DNA of 64,000 nt from Verrucomicrobiota bacterium (lineage in GTDB: Bacteria > Verrucomicrobiota > Verrucomicrobiia > Limisphaerales > UBA1319): contig JAKLFB010000003.1 in the NCBI GenBank assembly GCA_022711435.1, positions 1-64,000 of the forward strand, written 5' to 3'. Shown one piece after another: positions 48,211 to 58,244 of the stretch; positions within the stretch are counted from its first letter, which is position 1, and each line of letters opens with the position of its first letter. The position numbers and the translations under genes were made by a program. Under the pieces are notes generated by a model. It was not told the origin of the DNA. It searched no databases and saw only the letters and a program-made list of their open reading frames with translations.

Positions 48211-51200
48211 TCATGGATACACGAGCCGGTAGAACACCGCGGCGTTGTTGGTATCGATCTGGAAACGGATCTGATTGGTTGCGGTCGATCCGGGCACCGT
48301 GAACCACTGGGTGGTGATGCCGACCGAGAGGGCGTTGGTCTGAGACTCGAGCCGCCAGCCGGTGTAGGCTTCGGGCCAGGAGAGGTTGATCTGCCCCGAT
48401 GAAACCGAGAACTCGAGATCGGTCGGCGTCGTCGGGATCGCCGGGCTGGTGGCGGACACGCGGATGGTGCCGTTGACGGCCAGATTCGAGGTGTCCCAAG
48501 TGACGATCTGGTCGGGCGTCAGAGACAGCAGCGTGAAGCTGCCGGAGTAGCCGGACGCGTTGAACAGATGGAAGGTATCGTTGACCTCGAGATCGGCGCC
48601 GGTGTTGGTCACGGCCAGCGTGCCGCCGTAGGCGATCGGATAGCCCGAAACGGTGATGAGGTCCGCCTGAGGGCTGCCGCCGTTGCGGTCGATTTCGGCC
48701 ACCACGGTTCCGTTCAGGACGGGGGATGAGTTCAGCGTGAGGGTGCCGATGCTGGTGCCCGCGCCGATCGCGCCTCCGGCCTCGACGGTGACCACGCCGT
48801 TGACGACGCCGTTGCCGCCCAGGATCGCCCCGGACCGGACGATGGCGGCCCCGGGGAGCAGCCCATTGACGACGAGGGCGCCGTCCTGGACGATGGTCGG
48901 GCCTGTGTAGGTGTTGTTGCCGGCCAGCGTGAGCGTGCCCACGCCGAGCTTGATCAGCCCACCATTGCCGCCGCCATCGAGGAGCGGTTGGGCGATGGTG
49001 ATGCCGTAGCTGGCGGTATCGATGACGGCTCCGCCCGCGAGGACGTTAGCCGCGCCCAGCCCCGCCATGAAGCTCGCGTTGTCGGCGTTGGCTGCGAGGA
49101 CGCCGCCGTTGAAATTGAACGTGCTCGAAGCGCCCTCGCCGCCGGCCTGATAGATGCGGGGAGCGGCCAGCGTGCCGCCGTCGAGGTTGACCGTGCCGAT
49201 GCCGGTTGTCGTGTGGCCGATGGAGATGCCGCCGGCGGACGTGACCGTGCCGGTGTTCGTGACGGTCATGGTGCCGGTTCCTTGCTCGCCGATGATCAGG
49301 AGCTGGCCGCCGCCCGTCTGGTTGAACGTGCCGCCCGAGACGGTCATCGTGCCGATCCCGCCCTCGTAGCGGCCCACTACCGGGTAGCTGCCGCAGTTGG
49401 CGATGCCGCCCGATTGGCTCCAGGTGCCGTCGCCGAAGGCGCCGATCTGGAAGTTGTTGGGGGTCTCGAACATGCCGGCCCGCAGGTTGTAGACACCCAC
49501 GGCGGACGCGTTGTTGGCGATGCGCCAGTCGGCTCCGCCCGCGGCCGACTTGCCCATATACCCGCCGAACTGGTTCACAACGCCCATGCTGTTGGCGCCT
49601 TTGCCGACAAAGAGCGTCAGGCAGAGGTTGGTGGCGTTGTCGTACATGGACAATGTGCCGTCGCCGTATTGGACATCGCCCAGGTTGTAGTCGCCGGGGG
49701 TTCGGACGGTGGCCTGGTTGGACAGGACCATGGTGGCCTTGCCGGAATTGCCCAGGGCGAACCACCCGCCATTGAGCGTGATCCGGCTGTTGTCCGTGAG
49801 CCGGATCGTTGCTTCGGCGCCGACGCTTTCGCCGAGCATGCATTGGCCCCCGCTGGTCAGCGACGAATCGCCCGAGAGGGTCAACACCGGGAAGCTCGAA
49901 TTGCCCTCGATGTTGTTTGCATAGCCCATGGAGAAATTGCCGACTGTCATGACCGAATTATGGAGCTCGAGCCTGGAGGAGCTGCCGACGGTGCCATTGC
50001 CGCGGTCAATGGCCAGCCAGGACGAAACGCCCAGGCTGGTATTGGTCAGAATCATGGTTCCGGCGTTGACCTGATCGTATCCGATCCAGAGCTCGCCATT
50101 GATGCGGTTGGTCTGGAGGTAGCTGCCGGGCGCGCCGGCGCCGCCGTCGAGGATGACGGTTCCCTGGCCGACGCGATAGCCGCCGCCGGACAGGACGTTG
50201 GTGCCCAGATGCGCATAGGCGAGGGTGCTGGGACCGCTCTTGGCGAACAAGCCGGTGGTGGCGGTGATCTCGCCATGGAGGGTCAGATCGCTCGAGACCG
50301 ACAATGTGCCGCCGCCGGCCACTGCGTAGCCGCGATCGGTGGCAGCGGCGGGTCCCGCGTAGCTCAATCCGCCGCCGGCGAACACGAGGTTGGTCGGGCT
50401 CGAGGAGGAGGCGCCGACGCTGCTGGGCTGGCCGCCATTGGCCAGGTTGGTCGCCAGGAGCGTGCTGCCGGCCAGGAACGTGCGGCCCGTGTACGTGTTG
50501 GCGCCAAAGACGCTGACCTGATCGGTGTTGGGACCAAACGTCGACAGAGTGCCGCCGTCGAGCATGGGCTCGACGACGCCCTGATCGAGGTGGAAGCTGG
50601 ACGCGGTGATCGTGGTGGGGCCGGAGATCGTGCCGCTGGCCACGGTGACGGAGCCGAACTTCTGCGCGTTCGCGCCGAGGCTCAGCGTGCTGGCGTTGCT
50701 CAGGACCAGGGCGCTGTTGGCGCCGAGGCTGTTGGGAACCGTGGCGATCAGAGTGCCGCCTCCATCGATCAGCGTCTTTCCGCTGTAGCTGTTGTTGGTG
50801 GTGTTGATCGTGAGCGAAGCGGTGCCCCGCTTGACCAGGCTCGAAGTGCCGGTGATCCGTCCGACGCCGTTGAACGAGTAATCCCGAGTGCTGTTATCGA
50901 CGACGATCGTCCCGGGGGCGACATTCGTGACGAGGTTCACGCTGGTGGTTCCGAGCGCCTGGTCATCGAACAGGACGCTGCTGGACTGATAGAAGTAATC
51001 GGGGAGCAGCGAAGCCTGGTCGATCCAGTTGGTGGTGGCCTCGACATCCCAGGTCCCTCCCGCCAGACCCTCCCACCGCGGCAGCTTGACCGAGGTCACC
51101 ACGATGCCGATGTGCTTCGGCATCGCCGCCGTGTTGTTGGTCAGATAGCCGAAGACGCCGGGCGGCAGATCGCCCAGCACGACGGTGCCGGATCCACCCA

Positions 51201-54200
51201 GAGTGTCGTAGGAGATCAGAGGAATCTCGCCGACGCCGACCGCGCTCGAGGGCTCGACGTTGAGGATGACAATCCCGTTGGCCGTGAATGTCCCGCCGAC
51301 ATTGATCGGGGCAATGGACGGGTTGCCAAAGCTGCCCAGGCCGATCGTGATCGTGGCGCCCGCGGCTCCCCCGACGGTCAGATTGACGGGGTTGATGTCC
51401 TCGTTGAGGGCGTCCTGGACCGCCACTGAGAGTTCCGTGGCATCGGCCATCGTGATGTCGCCCATGCCGCCGCCGCGGGTGGTCGTGATCAAGGCGCCCT
51501 GGCTGACGATGGTGGGGCCGGTGTATGCGGCATAGCCGGAGAGGGTCAGCGTGCCTGCGCCGAGCTTGGTGAGCCCGCCGCCGCCGCCCATGTCCCAGAT
51601 ATCCTGGACGATGGCGATGTCATTGCCCGCGGTATCGATCCGGATGCCGCCGGCGCCCAGGTAGGCGCCTGAAATGCCCGACATGAAGTCGCTGGAAGCA
51701 TCCGGGCCCGCGACCAATGTCCCGCCGTTGAAAATGAAGCTCGAGGCGCCCCCGGGCGCCGCGGTCCAGACCTGGCGGGTGACGATCGTTCCGCCGTCCA
51801 GATTGACGGCGCTGACAGCTGTCGGCGAGTTGCCCAGGCGAAGCCGCCCCTCGAGCTTGACCAGGCCGGTCCCGCTGACCGTCAGCGTGCCGTTGCCTTC
51901 CTCGCCGACAATCAGATCCGTGGTGGCGTTCGTCTGCGCGAACGTGCCGGCCGAGACATTGAGCGCGCCGATGCCGGAGGAGTAGCGGCCGATGGACGGC
52001 CAATTGCCCGCGGTGAAGACGCCGCCGCTGAGGTTGACGGTGCCCTCGCCGTATTGGCCGATCTGGACGTTGGCGCCCGGAGCGGTGAACGACCCGCCGG
52101 ACATGTTGAGGACACCGATGGAGCCGGCGGCCTTGCCAATGAAGGTGGTGCCGCCGGTCACGGTGGCGTTGTCCTGGATATCGAGCTGGCCGATCGAGAA
52201 CGCCAGGTCGGACACGTTGAAATCGCCGGTCGAGTAATAGGCGGCATTATCCTTGATGACCATGCTGCCGATGCCGCCCGCGGCGGTGGTGCTGCCCGCG
52301 CCTTGCCCGATGGAGGTGTAGCCGCCGGAGTTGGTGATGACCGCGGAGTCGGCCATATAGAGGGCGCCGGTGGCGCCCGAGGCCAGCCCGAGCAGGAGGC
52401 GGGTGGTCCGGATCCAGGACGTGCCGTTCAGGAACGCGGTCGCGCTCGAGCCCGCGCTCTCGCCCAGATACATGAAGCCGGGCATATAAATCGTCGATGC
52501 CCCATTCAGGGTGAGAGTCTGGCTCGAGAGATTGGGCAGGCCCGAGCTGTAGCCCAGCGCCAGCCCGTTGGCGGAGATCAGGAGATTGCCGTTGTGGAGA
52601 GTGAGGCTCGAGGTGTTCCCGACCGCGCCGTTTCCGCGGCCGACGCTGAAATAGGAATCGGAGATGAGCGTGGCGTTGGAAATGACGGCATGACCGCCGT
52701 AATCGGGGGTGCCGCCGACGAAGAACTCGCTCATGTTGCGGTTGGTCTGGCCGCCGGCGGTTCCGTCAAAGACCACGGTGCCGCGCGCGACGACGTAGCC
52801 GGGGAAAACGCCGCCGGAGAGCGAATTGGAGCCGGAGCCGGCGTAGATGAGGGTTCCGGGGCCGGTCTTGGTCATCGTGCCGGAGGTGCTGGCAGCGACC
52901 GGGCCTGTCAGAGTGAGGGCGTTCTGGACCTCGATGGCGCTGTTGGTGTGCGTGGTGAAGTAGCCGCGGTCAATGGTGGCCGGCGGGCCCTGGAAGCTGA
53001 GCGTGCCGCCGGCGAAAACCAGGTTGGTCGGGTTCGCGCTCGAGGCGCCGATGGGGCTGGGGATGCCTCCGCTGGCAAGGCTGGAGACGGCCAGTTTGCC
53101 GCCAGCCAGCACGGTGGGTCCCGTGAAATCGTTGGCGAGGGCGCCGCCGAGCGTCAGCGTGCCGCTGCCCGCCTTGGTCAGCCCGCCGGGCCCCGTGATC
53201 TTGCCTGTGCCGGAGAACGTGTAGTCTTTTGCGGAGTGGACGGCCAGCGTGGCGGCGGGGGCCACGGCGGCGGCGATGTTCACGCTGGTGCTTCCGGTGG
53301 CATTGTCGCCGAACAGGACGCTGGCGCCGTCGGCGAACGTGGCCGGGGCCGCGCCCAGGAGCCAGTTCGCGGTGGCCGCATCCCAGCTGCCGTTGACGGC
53401 GCCGCTCCAAGCGAGCGTAGTGGCATCGCTGGCATCGAGGGGGCCGACCAGGTAGTTGCGCCGGACCTCCGAGCCGCTCAGGACGCGGCTGTAAATGCGG
53501 AACTCGCGGTAGCTGGCCTGGGCGTTGGCGTCGCGCCATCCGGAGCGGCCCAGCCAGTTGTTGACGTCCACAATGGCGCTCATCTTGGCCCCGGCATTGA
53601 ACTGCCCGACCTGGATGCCCTCATGGTAGAGCTTGATCGTGTCGCTGGATTCGTCCCAGGTCAGGACGATGTGCTTTCGGGCTCCGATCAGCCGCGCCGA
53701 GATGGTCTTGTTGCCGACGGCGCCGCGGACGCCGGATTGGTCCTGGTTGCTGCCGATCTGGGCGGGCAGAACGATGCCGTTGGCGCCGTCGTAGGCCGCG
53801 CTGCTGCCGGGGCCGGCAATCTCGCCAATGGTGCTGCTGCCGAAGTAAAGCAGCTCGACCCAGTTGTTGGCCGCCCGGTACGTCGCCCACAGCTCGAAGG
53901 TCACCTGCCCCGGGCCGCCATTGTTCGCGCTCAAGGACGAGAGCAGGCCGTTGGGCAGGTCCACGTAGCTGTTGGTCATGTAGCTCTGGCTGCCGTAGCT
54001 GGTGAGGATCAGATGGTCGCCATCGAATGCGGGCAGGGCGCCGGGGACATCCAAGCCCTGGATGAGGGCCGGGGCGTTGCCTGCGGATCCCGTGTCCGGC
54101 ACGATCATGCCGAGCGCGTTGGCGGTTGCGGGAAGGTTGAACGAGTAGCGATGGAGCGGTCCCGAAGCCAGGACAGGATCGGCGGGGATCACGAAGCTCG

Positions 54201-54996
54201 AGGCCTCGAGGGCGTAGTTTTGCGCGACCTGGGCATCGGTGAGCACGCCGTCGTGAATCCGGACCTTGCCGATCACGCCGGCGAACAGCCCGAAGAACGC
54301 CGCCGCGTTGTGCTGCGCGCCGATGAGGATGTTGTAGTTGCCGTCGACGTTCAACGCGGCGGTGTGGTTCTTGATGCTGTCCAGAACGCCATCGCGGTAA
54401 AGCTTGAGGGTGCCGGCGCCGTCGTAGGTCCAGGCCAGGTGGCGCCATGCGCCCGGCGCGGGGACGCGGGCCCAGGCATAATCGCACCCGCCTCCGTAGA
54501 AGCTGAAGCCGCCCCAGGTCCCATGATAGCCCCAGTTGCAGCTCACCTCGAGCCCGGTGCTGCGGGTGCCCCACGACACGGCTGCGTACTCGCTCAGGAT
54601 CGTCGACTTGGCGGCCCAGACCTCGACCGAAAAGACGGGGTTGGCGCCCGCCATGCTAAACGGGGGCAGCACCGGGGTGTAGCTCGCCTCGTCCGTGTAG
54701 TGCTGGAGAAAGGAGTTGCCGTCCAGGAGCGCCCCGCGGGTGCCCGTGCCCCCGGTGGCAATGATCTGCGGGCCGACGCTGGTGTTGTTCCCGGGATTCT
54801 GGTTGGTCACGACAAAGACGCCGCCCATGGCCCCCTGGTTTGCGAGAAAGGTGTAGGGGCCGACCGGGGCGGCCGTCGCATCGACGTCCACCTGCAGCGT
54901 TCCGGCGATCTCCAGTTGACCGAACGACGAGGTGGCCAGGCTGGCCGCCGCCAGCGCACAGACGCCAATGGCGCGCAAGAAATTCATGCTTTTCAT
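48211..54996 (-). CDS. Giant LamG / autotransporter-associated repeat protein
   Basis: 2261 residues with a Sec signal (FLRAIGVCALAAASLATSSFGQ). The N-terminal quarter contains two LamG-like sandwich domains (AWRHLAWTYDGAGTLKLYRDG; KHIVLTWDESSDTIKLYHEG). The rest is a beta-helical passenger-type repeat region with at least four autotransporter-associated strand repeats, for example GGLTKAGSGTLTLGG, GLTKLGAGTLTLSG and GGLIKLGVGTLTLAGNNTYT. Two ~770-residue halves repeat each other (encoded about 53430-51490 and 51090-48880). The end, ~70 residues finishing NNAAVFYRLVYP, is the C-terminal tail style of verrucomicrobial secreted proteins and may be a sorting or anchoring module. No outer-membrane barrel is present. 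Probably an adhesin or surface glycan-binding protein. Confidence 0.82.
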   Translation of the reverse strand: MKSMNFLRAIGVCALAAASLATSSFGQLEIAGTLQVDVDATAAPVGPYTFLANQGAMGGVFVVTNQNPGNNTSVGPQIIATGGTGTRGALLDGNSFLQHYTDEASYTPVLPPFSMAGANPVFSVEVWAAKSTILSEYAAVSWGTRSTGLEVSCNWGYHGTWGGFSFYGGGCDYAWARVPAPGAWRHLAWTYDGAGTLKLYRDGVLDSIKNHTAALNVDGNYNILIGAQHNAAAFFGLFAGVIGKVRIHDGVLTDAQVAQNYALEASSFVIPADPVLASGPLHRYSFNLPATANALGMIVPDTGSAGNAPALIQGLDVPGALPAFDGDHLILTSYGSQSYMTNSYVDLPNGLLSSLSANNGGPGQVTFELWATYRAANNWVELLYFGSSTIGEIAGPGSSAAYDGANGIVLPAQIGSNQDQSGVRGAVGNKTISARLIGARKHIVLTWDESSDTIKLYHEGIQVGQFNAGAKMSAIVDVNNWLGRSGWRDANAQASYREFRIYSRVLSGSEVRRNYLVGPLDASDATTLAWSGAVNGSWDAATANWLLGAAPATFADGASVLFGDNATGSTSVNIAAAVAPAATLAVHSAKDYTFSGTGKITGPGGLTKAGSGTLTLGGALANDFTGPTVLAGGKLAVSSLASGGIPSPIGASSANPTNLVFAGGTLSFQGPPATIDRGYFTTHTNSAIEVQNALTLTGPVAASTSGTMTKTGPGTLIYAGSGSNSLSGGVFPGYVVARGTVVFDGTAGGQTNRNMSEFFVGGTPDYGGHAVISNATLISDSYFSVGRGNGAVGNTSSLTLHNGNLLISANGLALGYSSGLPNLSSQTLTLNGASTIYMPGFMYLGESAGSSATAFLNGTSWIRTTRLLLGLASGATGALYMADSAVITNSGGYTSIGQGAGSTTAAGGIGSMVIKDNAAYYSTGDFNVSDLAFSIGQLDIQDNATVTGGTTFIGKAAGSIGVLNMSGGSFTAPGANVQIGQYGEGTVNLSGGVFTAGNWPSIGRYSSGIGALNVSAGTFAQTNATTDLIVGEEGNGTLTVSGTGLVKLEGRLRLGNSPTAVSAVNLDGGTIVTRQVWTAAPGGASSFIFNGGTLVAGPDASSDFMSGISGAYLGAGGIRIDTAGNDIAIVQDIWDMGGGGGLTKLGAGTLTLSGYAAYTGPTIVSQGALITTTRGGGMGDITMADATELSVAVQDALNEDINPVNLTVGGAAGATITIGLGSFGNPSIAPINVGGTFTANGIVILNVEPSSAVGVGEIPLISYDTLGGSGTVVLGDLPPGVFGYLTNNTAAMPKHIGIVVTSVKLPRWEGLAGGTWDVEATTNWIDQASLLPDYFYQSSSVLFDDQALGTTSVNLVTNVAPGTIVVDNSTRDYSFNGVGRITGTSSLVKRGTASLTINTTNNSYSGKTLIDGGGTLIATVPNSLGANSALVLSNASTLSLGANAQKFGSVTVASGTISGPTTITASSFHLDQGVVEPMLDGGTLSTFGPNTDQVSVFGANTYTGRTFLAGSTLLATNLANGGQPSSVGASSSSPTNLVFAGGGLSYAGPAAATDRGYAVAGGGTLSVSSDLTLHGEITATTGLFAKSGPSTLAYAHLGTNVLSGGGYRVGQGTVILDGGAGAPGSYLQTNRINGELWIGYDQVNAGTMILTNTSLGVSSWLAIDRGNGTVGSSSRLELHNSVMTVGNFSMGYANNIEGNSSFPVLTLSGDSSLTSGGQCMLGESVGAEATIRLTDNSRITLNGGWFALGNSGKATMVLSNQATVRTPGDYNLGDVQYGDGTLSMYDNATNLCLTLFVGKGANSMGVVNQFGGYMGKSAAGGADWRIANNASAVGVYNLRAGMFETPNNFQIGAFGDGTWSQSGGIANCGSYPVVGRYEGGIGTMTVSGGTFNQTGGGQLLIIGEQGTGTMTVTNTGTVTSAGGISIGHTTTGIGTVNLDGGTLAAPRIYQAGGEGASSTFNFNGGVLAANADNASFMAGLGAANVLAGGAVIDTASYGITIAQPLLDGGGNGGLIKLGVGTLTLAGNNTYTGPTIVQDGALVVNGLLPGAAIVRSGAILGGNGVVNGVVTVEAGGAIGAGTSIGTLTLNSSPVLNGTVVAEIDRNGGSPQADLITVSGYPIAYGGTLAVTNTGADLEVNDTFHLFNASGYSGSFTLLSLTPDQIVTWDTSNLAVNGTIRVSATSPAIPTTPTDLEFSVSSGQINLSWPEAYTGWRLESQTNALSVGITTQWFTVPGSTATNQIRFQIDTNNAAVFYRLVYP
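48880..48966 (-). repeat. Autotransporter-associated beta-strand repeat (copy near C-terminus)
   Basis: Encodes GGLIKLGVGTLTLAGNNTYT and the following TGPTIVQDGAL, the best match to the repeat consensus in this protein. Confidence 0.6.
51488..51585 (-). repeat. Autotransporter-associated beta-strand repeat (end of first half)
   Basis: Encodes GLTKLGAGTLTLSGYAAYT and TGPTIVSQGAL. It closes the first of the two duplicated halves, as the copy at 48880-48966 closes the second. Confidence 0.6.
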
Positions 54997-55193
54997 CATT
55001 GGATATGGGGTTTGCAGGCCTGCTAACACAATGCGAAGCGACTGGCATCAGCTAAAAACCGGGAGAGCGGCGACTGAATTTGCTTTTGCATCACGACTAC
55101 GATGCGTACAGGTTCCTTGACGGAAAAGGTTGTGTCAAGCGGCAATCGCCGGCGGGCTGGATTCACTGCGGCCGCCGATCGTTCGATCGGGGG

Positions 55194-56522
55194 CTAGATG
55201 AGCCATTTCTCGTATTCGGCGCTGCCCTGGAGGGGGGCGGGGTAGCGTCCATCGGGGCCGGGCTTGACCGGCGGCTCGACATCCCAGCCGTAGCGAGGCA
55301 GGGCGAAGGATCGCTTCGATTTCCAGACGTCTTCCCAGGTGAGGATGGCGCCGGTGTAGCAGGCGATCTGGGCGGCGATGGCGAGGGCGCTGCTCAGGCA
55401 CATGTAGTGCCCGTTGTGGATCGGCCGGCCTGCGCGGATGGCATCGAAGAGGGCCTTGTGTTCGAGGTCGTACATGTTTTCGCGCCGCGGCCCGTACTGC
55501 CAGTTCGTCTCGCCCTCGATGCGGCCGGCGAGCAGGTTGCATCGGCCCTTGGTGCCGAAGATGTAATCATTGGTGTCCCGGTGGCAATCGGTCTGGTCGC
55601 GCGTGAAGCCGAAGACGCGGACGCCGTTGTCGTATTCGAAGACGACGGCGTGGTGGTCGAACTGGTCGCCGTATTGGGGATCGAGGGCGGTCTGGCGCCC
55701 GCCCATGCCATAGACGCGGCGGGGCGGCTGGTCGCGCAGCGCCCAGGAGGACTTGTCGATGCTGTGAATCAACTGCTGGGCGGTCTGGTCGCCGGAGAGC
55801 CAGTTGAAGTGGTACCAGTTCCACATCTGGTATTCCATCTCGCCCTGGCCGGGGCGCCGTTCGCGGACGATGTAAGGGCTCGAGAGGTAATTCTCCTGGA
55901 TGGCGACGATGTCCCCGATCGCGCCGTCGTGGATGCGGCTCATCGTCTCGCGCACGCCCGGGTCATAGCGCCAGCAGAGGCCGGAGACGAGGCTCAGCCC
56001 CTTGGCCTTGGCCTGCTCGGCGGCGGCCATCGATATCTTCACGCCGGGGATGTCAATGCCATGCGGTTTCTCGCAGAAGACATGTTTGCCGGCCTCGATC
56101 GCCGCCTTCAGCATCGGGGGATGGAAATGGGACGCCGCCGCGATCAGCACCACATCCACATCGCTGGCGATGAGCTTTTGCCAGGCGTCGAATCCCACGA
56201 AGCAATGGGCGTCCTTGAGCTCGACCTGGTCGGGCTTGGCCTTTTCGAGCTGGGCGCGGCTGGACTGGAGGCGCTCGTCGAAGATGTCGGCCAGCCCGGC
56301 GAGGCGGACATCCCTGCCCGCGTTCATGGCGTTAATGGCCGCTCCCGTGCCGCGCCCGCCGCACCCGATGAGGCCGATGCGGATGGCGCCGTTGCCGGCG
56401 GCATGCGCGCTCTGCTCGATCGAGAGGCGGCCCAGGGCGGCGGTCCCGACCAGAGCGGCGGACGTTTTGAGGAAATCGCGGCGCGTGGCGGACGGAGAGC
56501 GAGAAGCAGCTTTTGTTTTCAT
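55194..56522 (-). CDS. Tat-exported Gfo/Idh/MocA-family oxidoreductase
   Basis: 442 residues. A Tat signal (ATRRDFLKTSAALVGTAALG) precedes a Rossmann fold with IRIGLIGCGGRGTGAA, and the EKP motif is complete (GKHVFCEKPHGID, ~133-145). Later, WYHFNWLSGDQTAQQLIHSIDK carries the active-site His region. This is the GFO/IDH/MocA group typical of PVC bacteria, probably acting on sugars or inositols in the periplasm. The start at 56522 fits the Tat signal; the extra ten codons in the frame add nothing. It is more canonical than the paralogue at 35303-36316. Confidence 0.9.
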   Translation of the reverse strand: MKTKAASRSPSATRRDFLKTSAALVGTAALGRLSIEQSAHAAGNGAIRIGLIGCGGRGTGAAINAMNAGRDVRLAGLADIFDERLQSSRAQLEKAKPDQVELKDAHCFVGFDAWQKLIASDVDVVLIAAASHFHPPMLKAAIEAGKHVFCEKPHGIDIPGVKISMAAAEQAKAKGLSLVSGLCWRYDPGVRETMSRIHDGAIGDIVAIQENYLSSPYIVRERRPGQGEMEYQMWNWYHFNWLSGDQTAQQLIHSIDKSSWALRDQPPRRVYGMGGRQTALDPQYGDQFDHHAVVFEYDNGVRVFGFTRDQTDCHRDTNDYIFGTKGRCNLLAGRIEGETNWQYGPRRENMYDLEHKALFDAIRAGRPIHNGHYMCLSSALAIAAQIACYTGAILTWEDVWKSKRSFALPRYGWDVEPPVKPGPDGRYPAPLQGSAEYEKWLI

Positions 56523-56805
56523 GTGGTTATCGACTGATTGGAGTATGCTCACAGCCCGTCGAGCGCATCAAGCCTGGTGTGGCGCGGGCCTCCTGATTTT
56601 CGGGGCGGAGGCTTCAGGGGGCGCCGAGGGCCGGGAGGGCGTGTCGGGGGGGCGACAGGCCGCGCCGTCGGGGGACGGCCAGCATATGATCTCGATCACC
56701 GCAAGCGCTGGCTCAAGGGAGTCCCCGCTCTCGCTGAGAAGCGGCGAAGAGACCGCCCGCGCCACCCTGCGGTGGCATTGACTGCCAAGGCCGGATCGAT
56801 GTCGA
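56523..56805. other. Intergenic region between oxidoreductase and ferritin genes
   Basis: No convincing gene, RNA or terminator was seen in these 283 bp. Confidence 0.3.
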
Positions 56806-57306
56806 TCAGCTCTCCTTGCCCCGCTCGCCGGCTCGATGGTCAAGATGGAAGAGCCCGTTGCGGTTCTCGCCGATCAACTCGAGCTTCGCGACCATTTCGC
56901 CGGTGTTGCTTTCCTCCTCAACCTGCTCGTCGATAAACCATTTGAGGAGTGAGACCGTTGGATAATCCTTCTCGGCTGCGGCCAGCTCATACAGGCTGCA
57001 GATCGAGGCGGAGACCGTTTGCTCGTGTTTCAGGGCCGCCTGGAATGCATCCAGGGGCGACTTGTATTCGCACTTGGGCTCGGCGATGGCCTTGAGCGCG
57101 ACTTTGCCGTTGCGCTCCACAATGTATCGATAGAATCGGTCCACATGACCGAGCTCCTCCTGCGCCTGCGCCTTCATCCAGGCAGCGAACCCGGTGAAAG
57201 GGGTCGAATCGAAATAGGCGGCCATGCCCAGGTAGGCATAAGCCGATGACAATTCGAGGTTGATCTGATCGTTCAGGGCTTTCTCCACCTTTGTCGGCAA
57301 CTTCAT
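56806..57306 (-). CDS. Non-haem ferritin
   Basis: Iron-storage ferritin, cytoplasmic, forming a 24-mer shell in the family. 166 residues from the ATG at 57306. Ferroxidase-type residues are visible in INLELSSAYAYLGM (Glu18), AQAQEELGHVDRF (Glu-Glu-x-x-His) and WFIDEQVEEESNTGEM (Gln and Glu). KHEQTVSASI matches the bacterial FtnA helix C. It lies 26 bp after the HAD phosphatase gene, the last gene of the arginine cluster, so read-through is possible, though the function is unrelated. Confidence 0.92.
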   Translation of the reverse strand: MKLPTKVEKALNDQINLELSSAYAYLGMAAYFDSTPFTGFAAWMKAQAQEELGHVDRFYRYIVERNGKVALKAIAEPKCEYKSPLDAFQAALKHEQTVSASICSLYELAAAEKDYPTVSLLKWFIDEQVEEESNTGEMVAKLELIGENRNGLFHLDHRAGERGKES

Positions 57307-57332
57307 AATACCAGGACGGTAAAAGAGGGTCC

Positions 57333-58244
57333 TCAAGCTGTCAAGGGGCGCCCCGCGCGCGCGGCTTCGAGCATGGCCCCGAGCTCGGCGAGGCTGGGCA
57401 CCACCAGATGGGGCGGGGGATCCGCCTCCCGCGCGTCTCGAGCGGTTGCCTCGCCCGTCAGGACCAGGACGCTGAACGCCTTCGCGCGCTGCGCCATGCG
57501 CACATCGGTATAGATCCGGTCGCCCACCATGGCGATCTGGCGCGGCTTCAGCCCGTGGCGGTCCAGGATCCCCCGCAGCATGGTTGGATCGGGCTTCCCG
57601 AAGACAACATCGGGCGCGCGGCCGGTGGCCTTCTCGAGCATCGCGCAGATCGAGCCGCAGTCAACCAGCACCGTCGGCTGGTCGGTGGGGCAGACCCGAT
57701 CCGGGTTGGTGGCCACGTAGATCTTTTTCTGCTGGATCCACCAGGCCGCCCGGCATACGCGGGGGTAGGCCAGCGTCATGTCGAATCCGACCACGACGGC
57801 GTCGGGCGCGTCCGCGGGGTCGTCCTCTGCGAGGTCGAAGCCGGCTTGCCGGAACTCTTCGAGCATGCTGGGGGTGCCCAGGGCGAAGACGCGCCGGACC
57901 TCCGGGTGGCGCCGCCGGAGCCAGTCGATGGTCGCCTGGGCCGAGGTGTAGAGCTGGTCGGCGGCCGCATGAAGCCCCATCCGCTCCAGGTGCGCGAGGT
58001 AGTCCGGCACGCTCTTGGTCGGGTTGTTGGTCAGGAACGTGCAGCCGATCCCGAGCGCGCGCATTCGCTCGAGAAACGGCTGGGTCCACGGGAACAGGGT
58101 GCCGCCGCGGTAGATCGTGCCGTCCATGTCCAAGGCGATATGCGCGAGGCCTCGCAGCCTCGATCGCAATGCTTTGTCTCCAGGGCCGCCCTTCAGCGTA
58201 TCAGGGCGAAGCGGTGATCCAGTCGAGGATAGCTTTTTGGACAT
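57333..58244 (-). CDS. HAD-superfamily phosphatase, NagD type
   Basis: 303 residues. HAD motif I is DMDGTIY (Asp39 nucleophile and Asp41), motif II is TFLTNNPTKS near 69-78, and motifs III/IV are VFGKPDPTML and MVGDRIYTDVRMA. This class IIA arrangement with the large cap fits NagD/PGP-like phosphatases of nucleotides or phosphoglycolate. The ATG at 58244 lies inside the last 44 bp of argF. A start further in, just before LRSRLRGLAHIALDMDG, is possible. It probably shares the arg transcript. Confidence 0.85.
   Translation of the reverse strand: MSKKLSSTGSPLRPDTLKGGPGDKALRSRLRGLAHIALDMDGTIYRGGTLFPWTQPFLERMRALGIGCTFLTNNPTKSVPDYLAHLERMGLHAAADQLYTSAQATIDWLRRRHPEVRRVFALGTPSMLEEFRQAGFDLAEDDPADAPDAVVVGFDMTLAYPRVCRAAWWIQQKKIYVATNPDRVCPTDQPTVLVDCGSICAMLEKATGRAPDVVFGKPDPTMLRGILDRHGLKPRQIAMVGDRIYTDVRMAQRAKAFSVLVLTGEATARDAREADPPPHLVVPSLAELGAMLEAARAGRPLTA

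Noticed and set aside
52054..55026. Plus-strand open frame of 990 codons, with another of 813 codons at 48988-51429
   Set aside because: Both are shadows of the giant repeat protein on the minus strand. Their repetitive Gly/Ala/Arg sequence mirrors the repeats.
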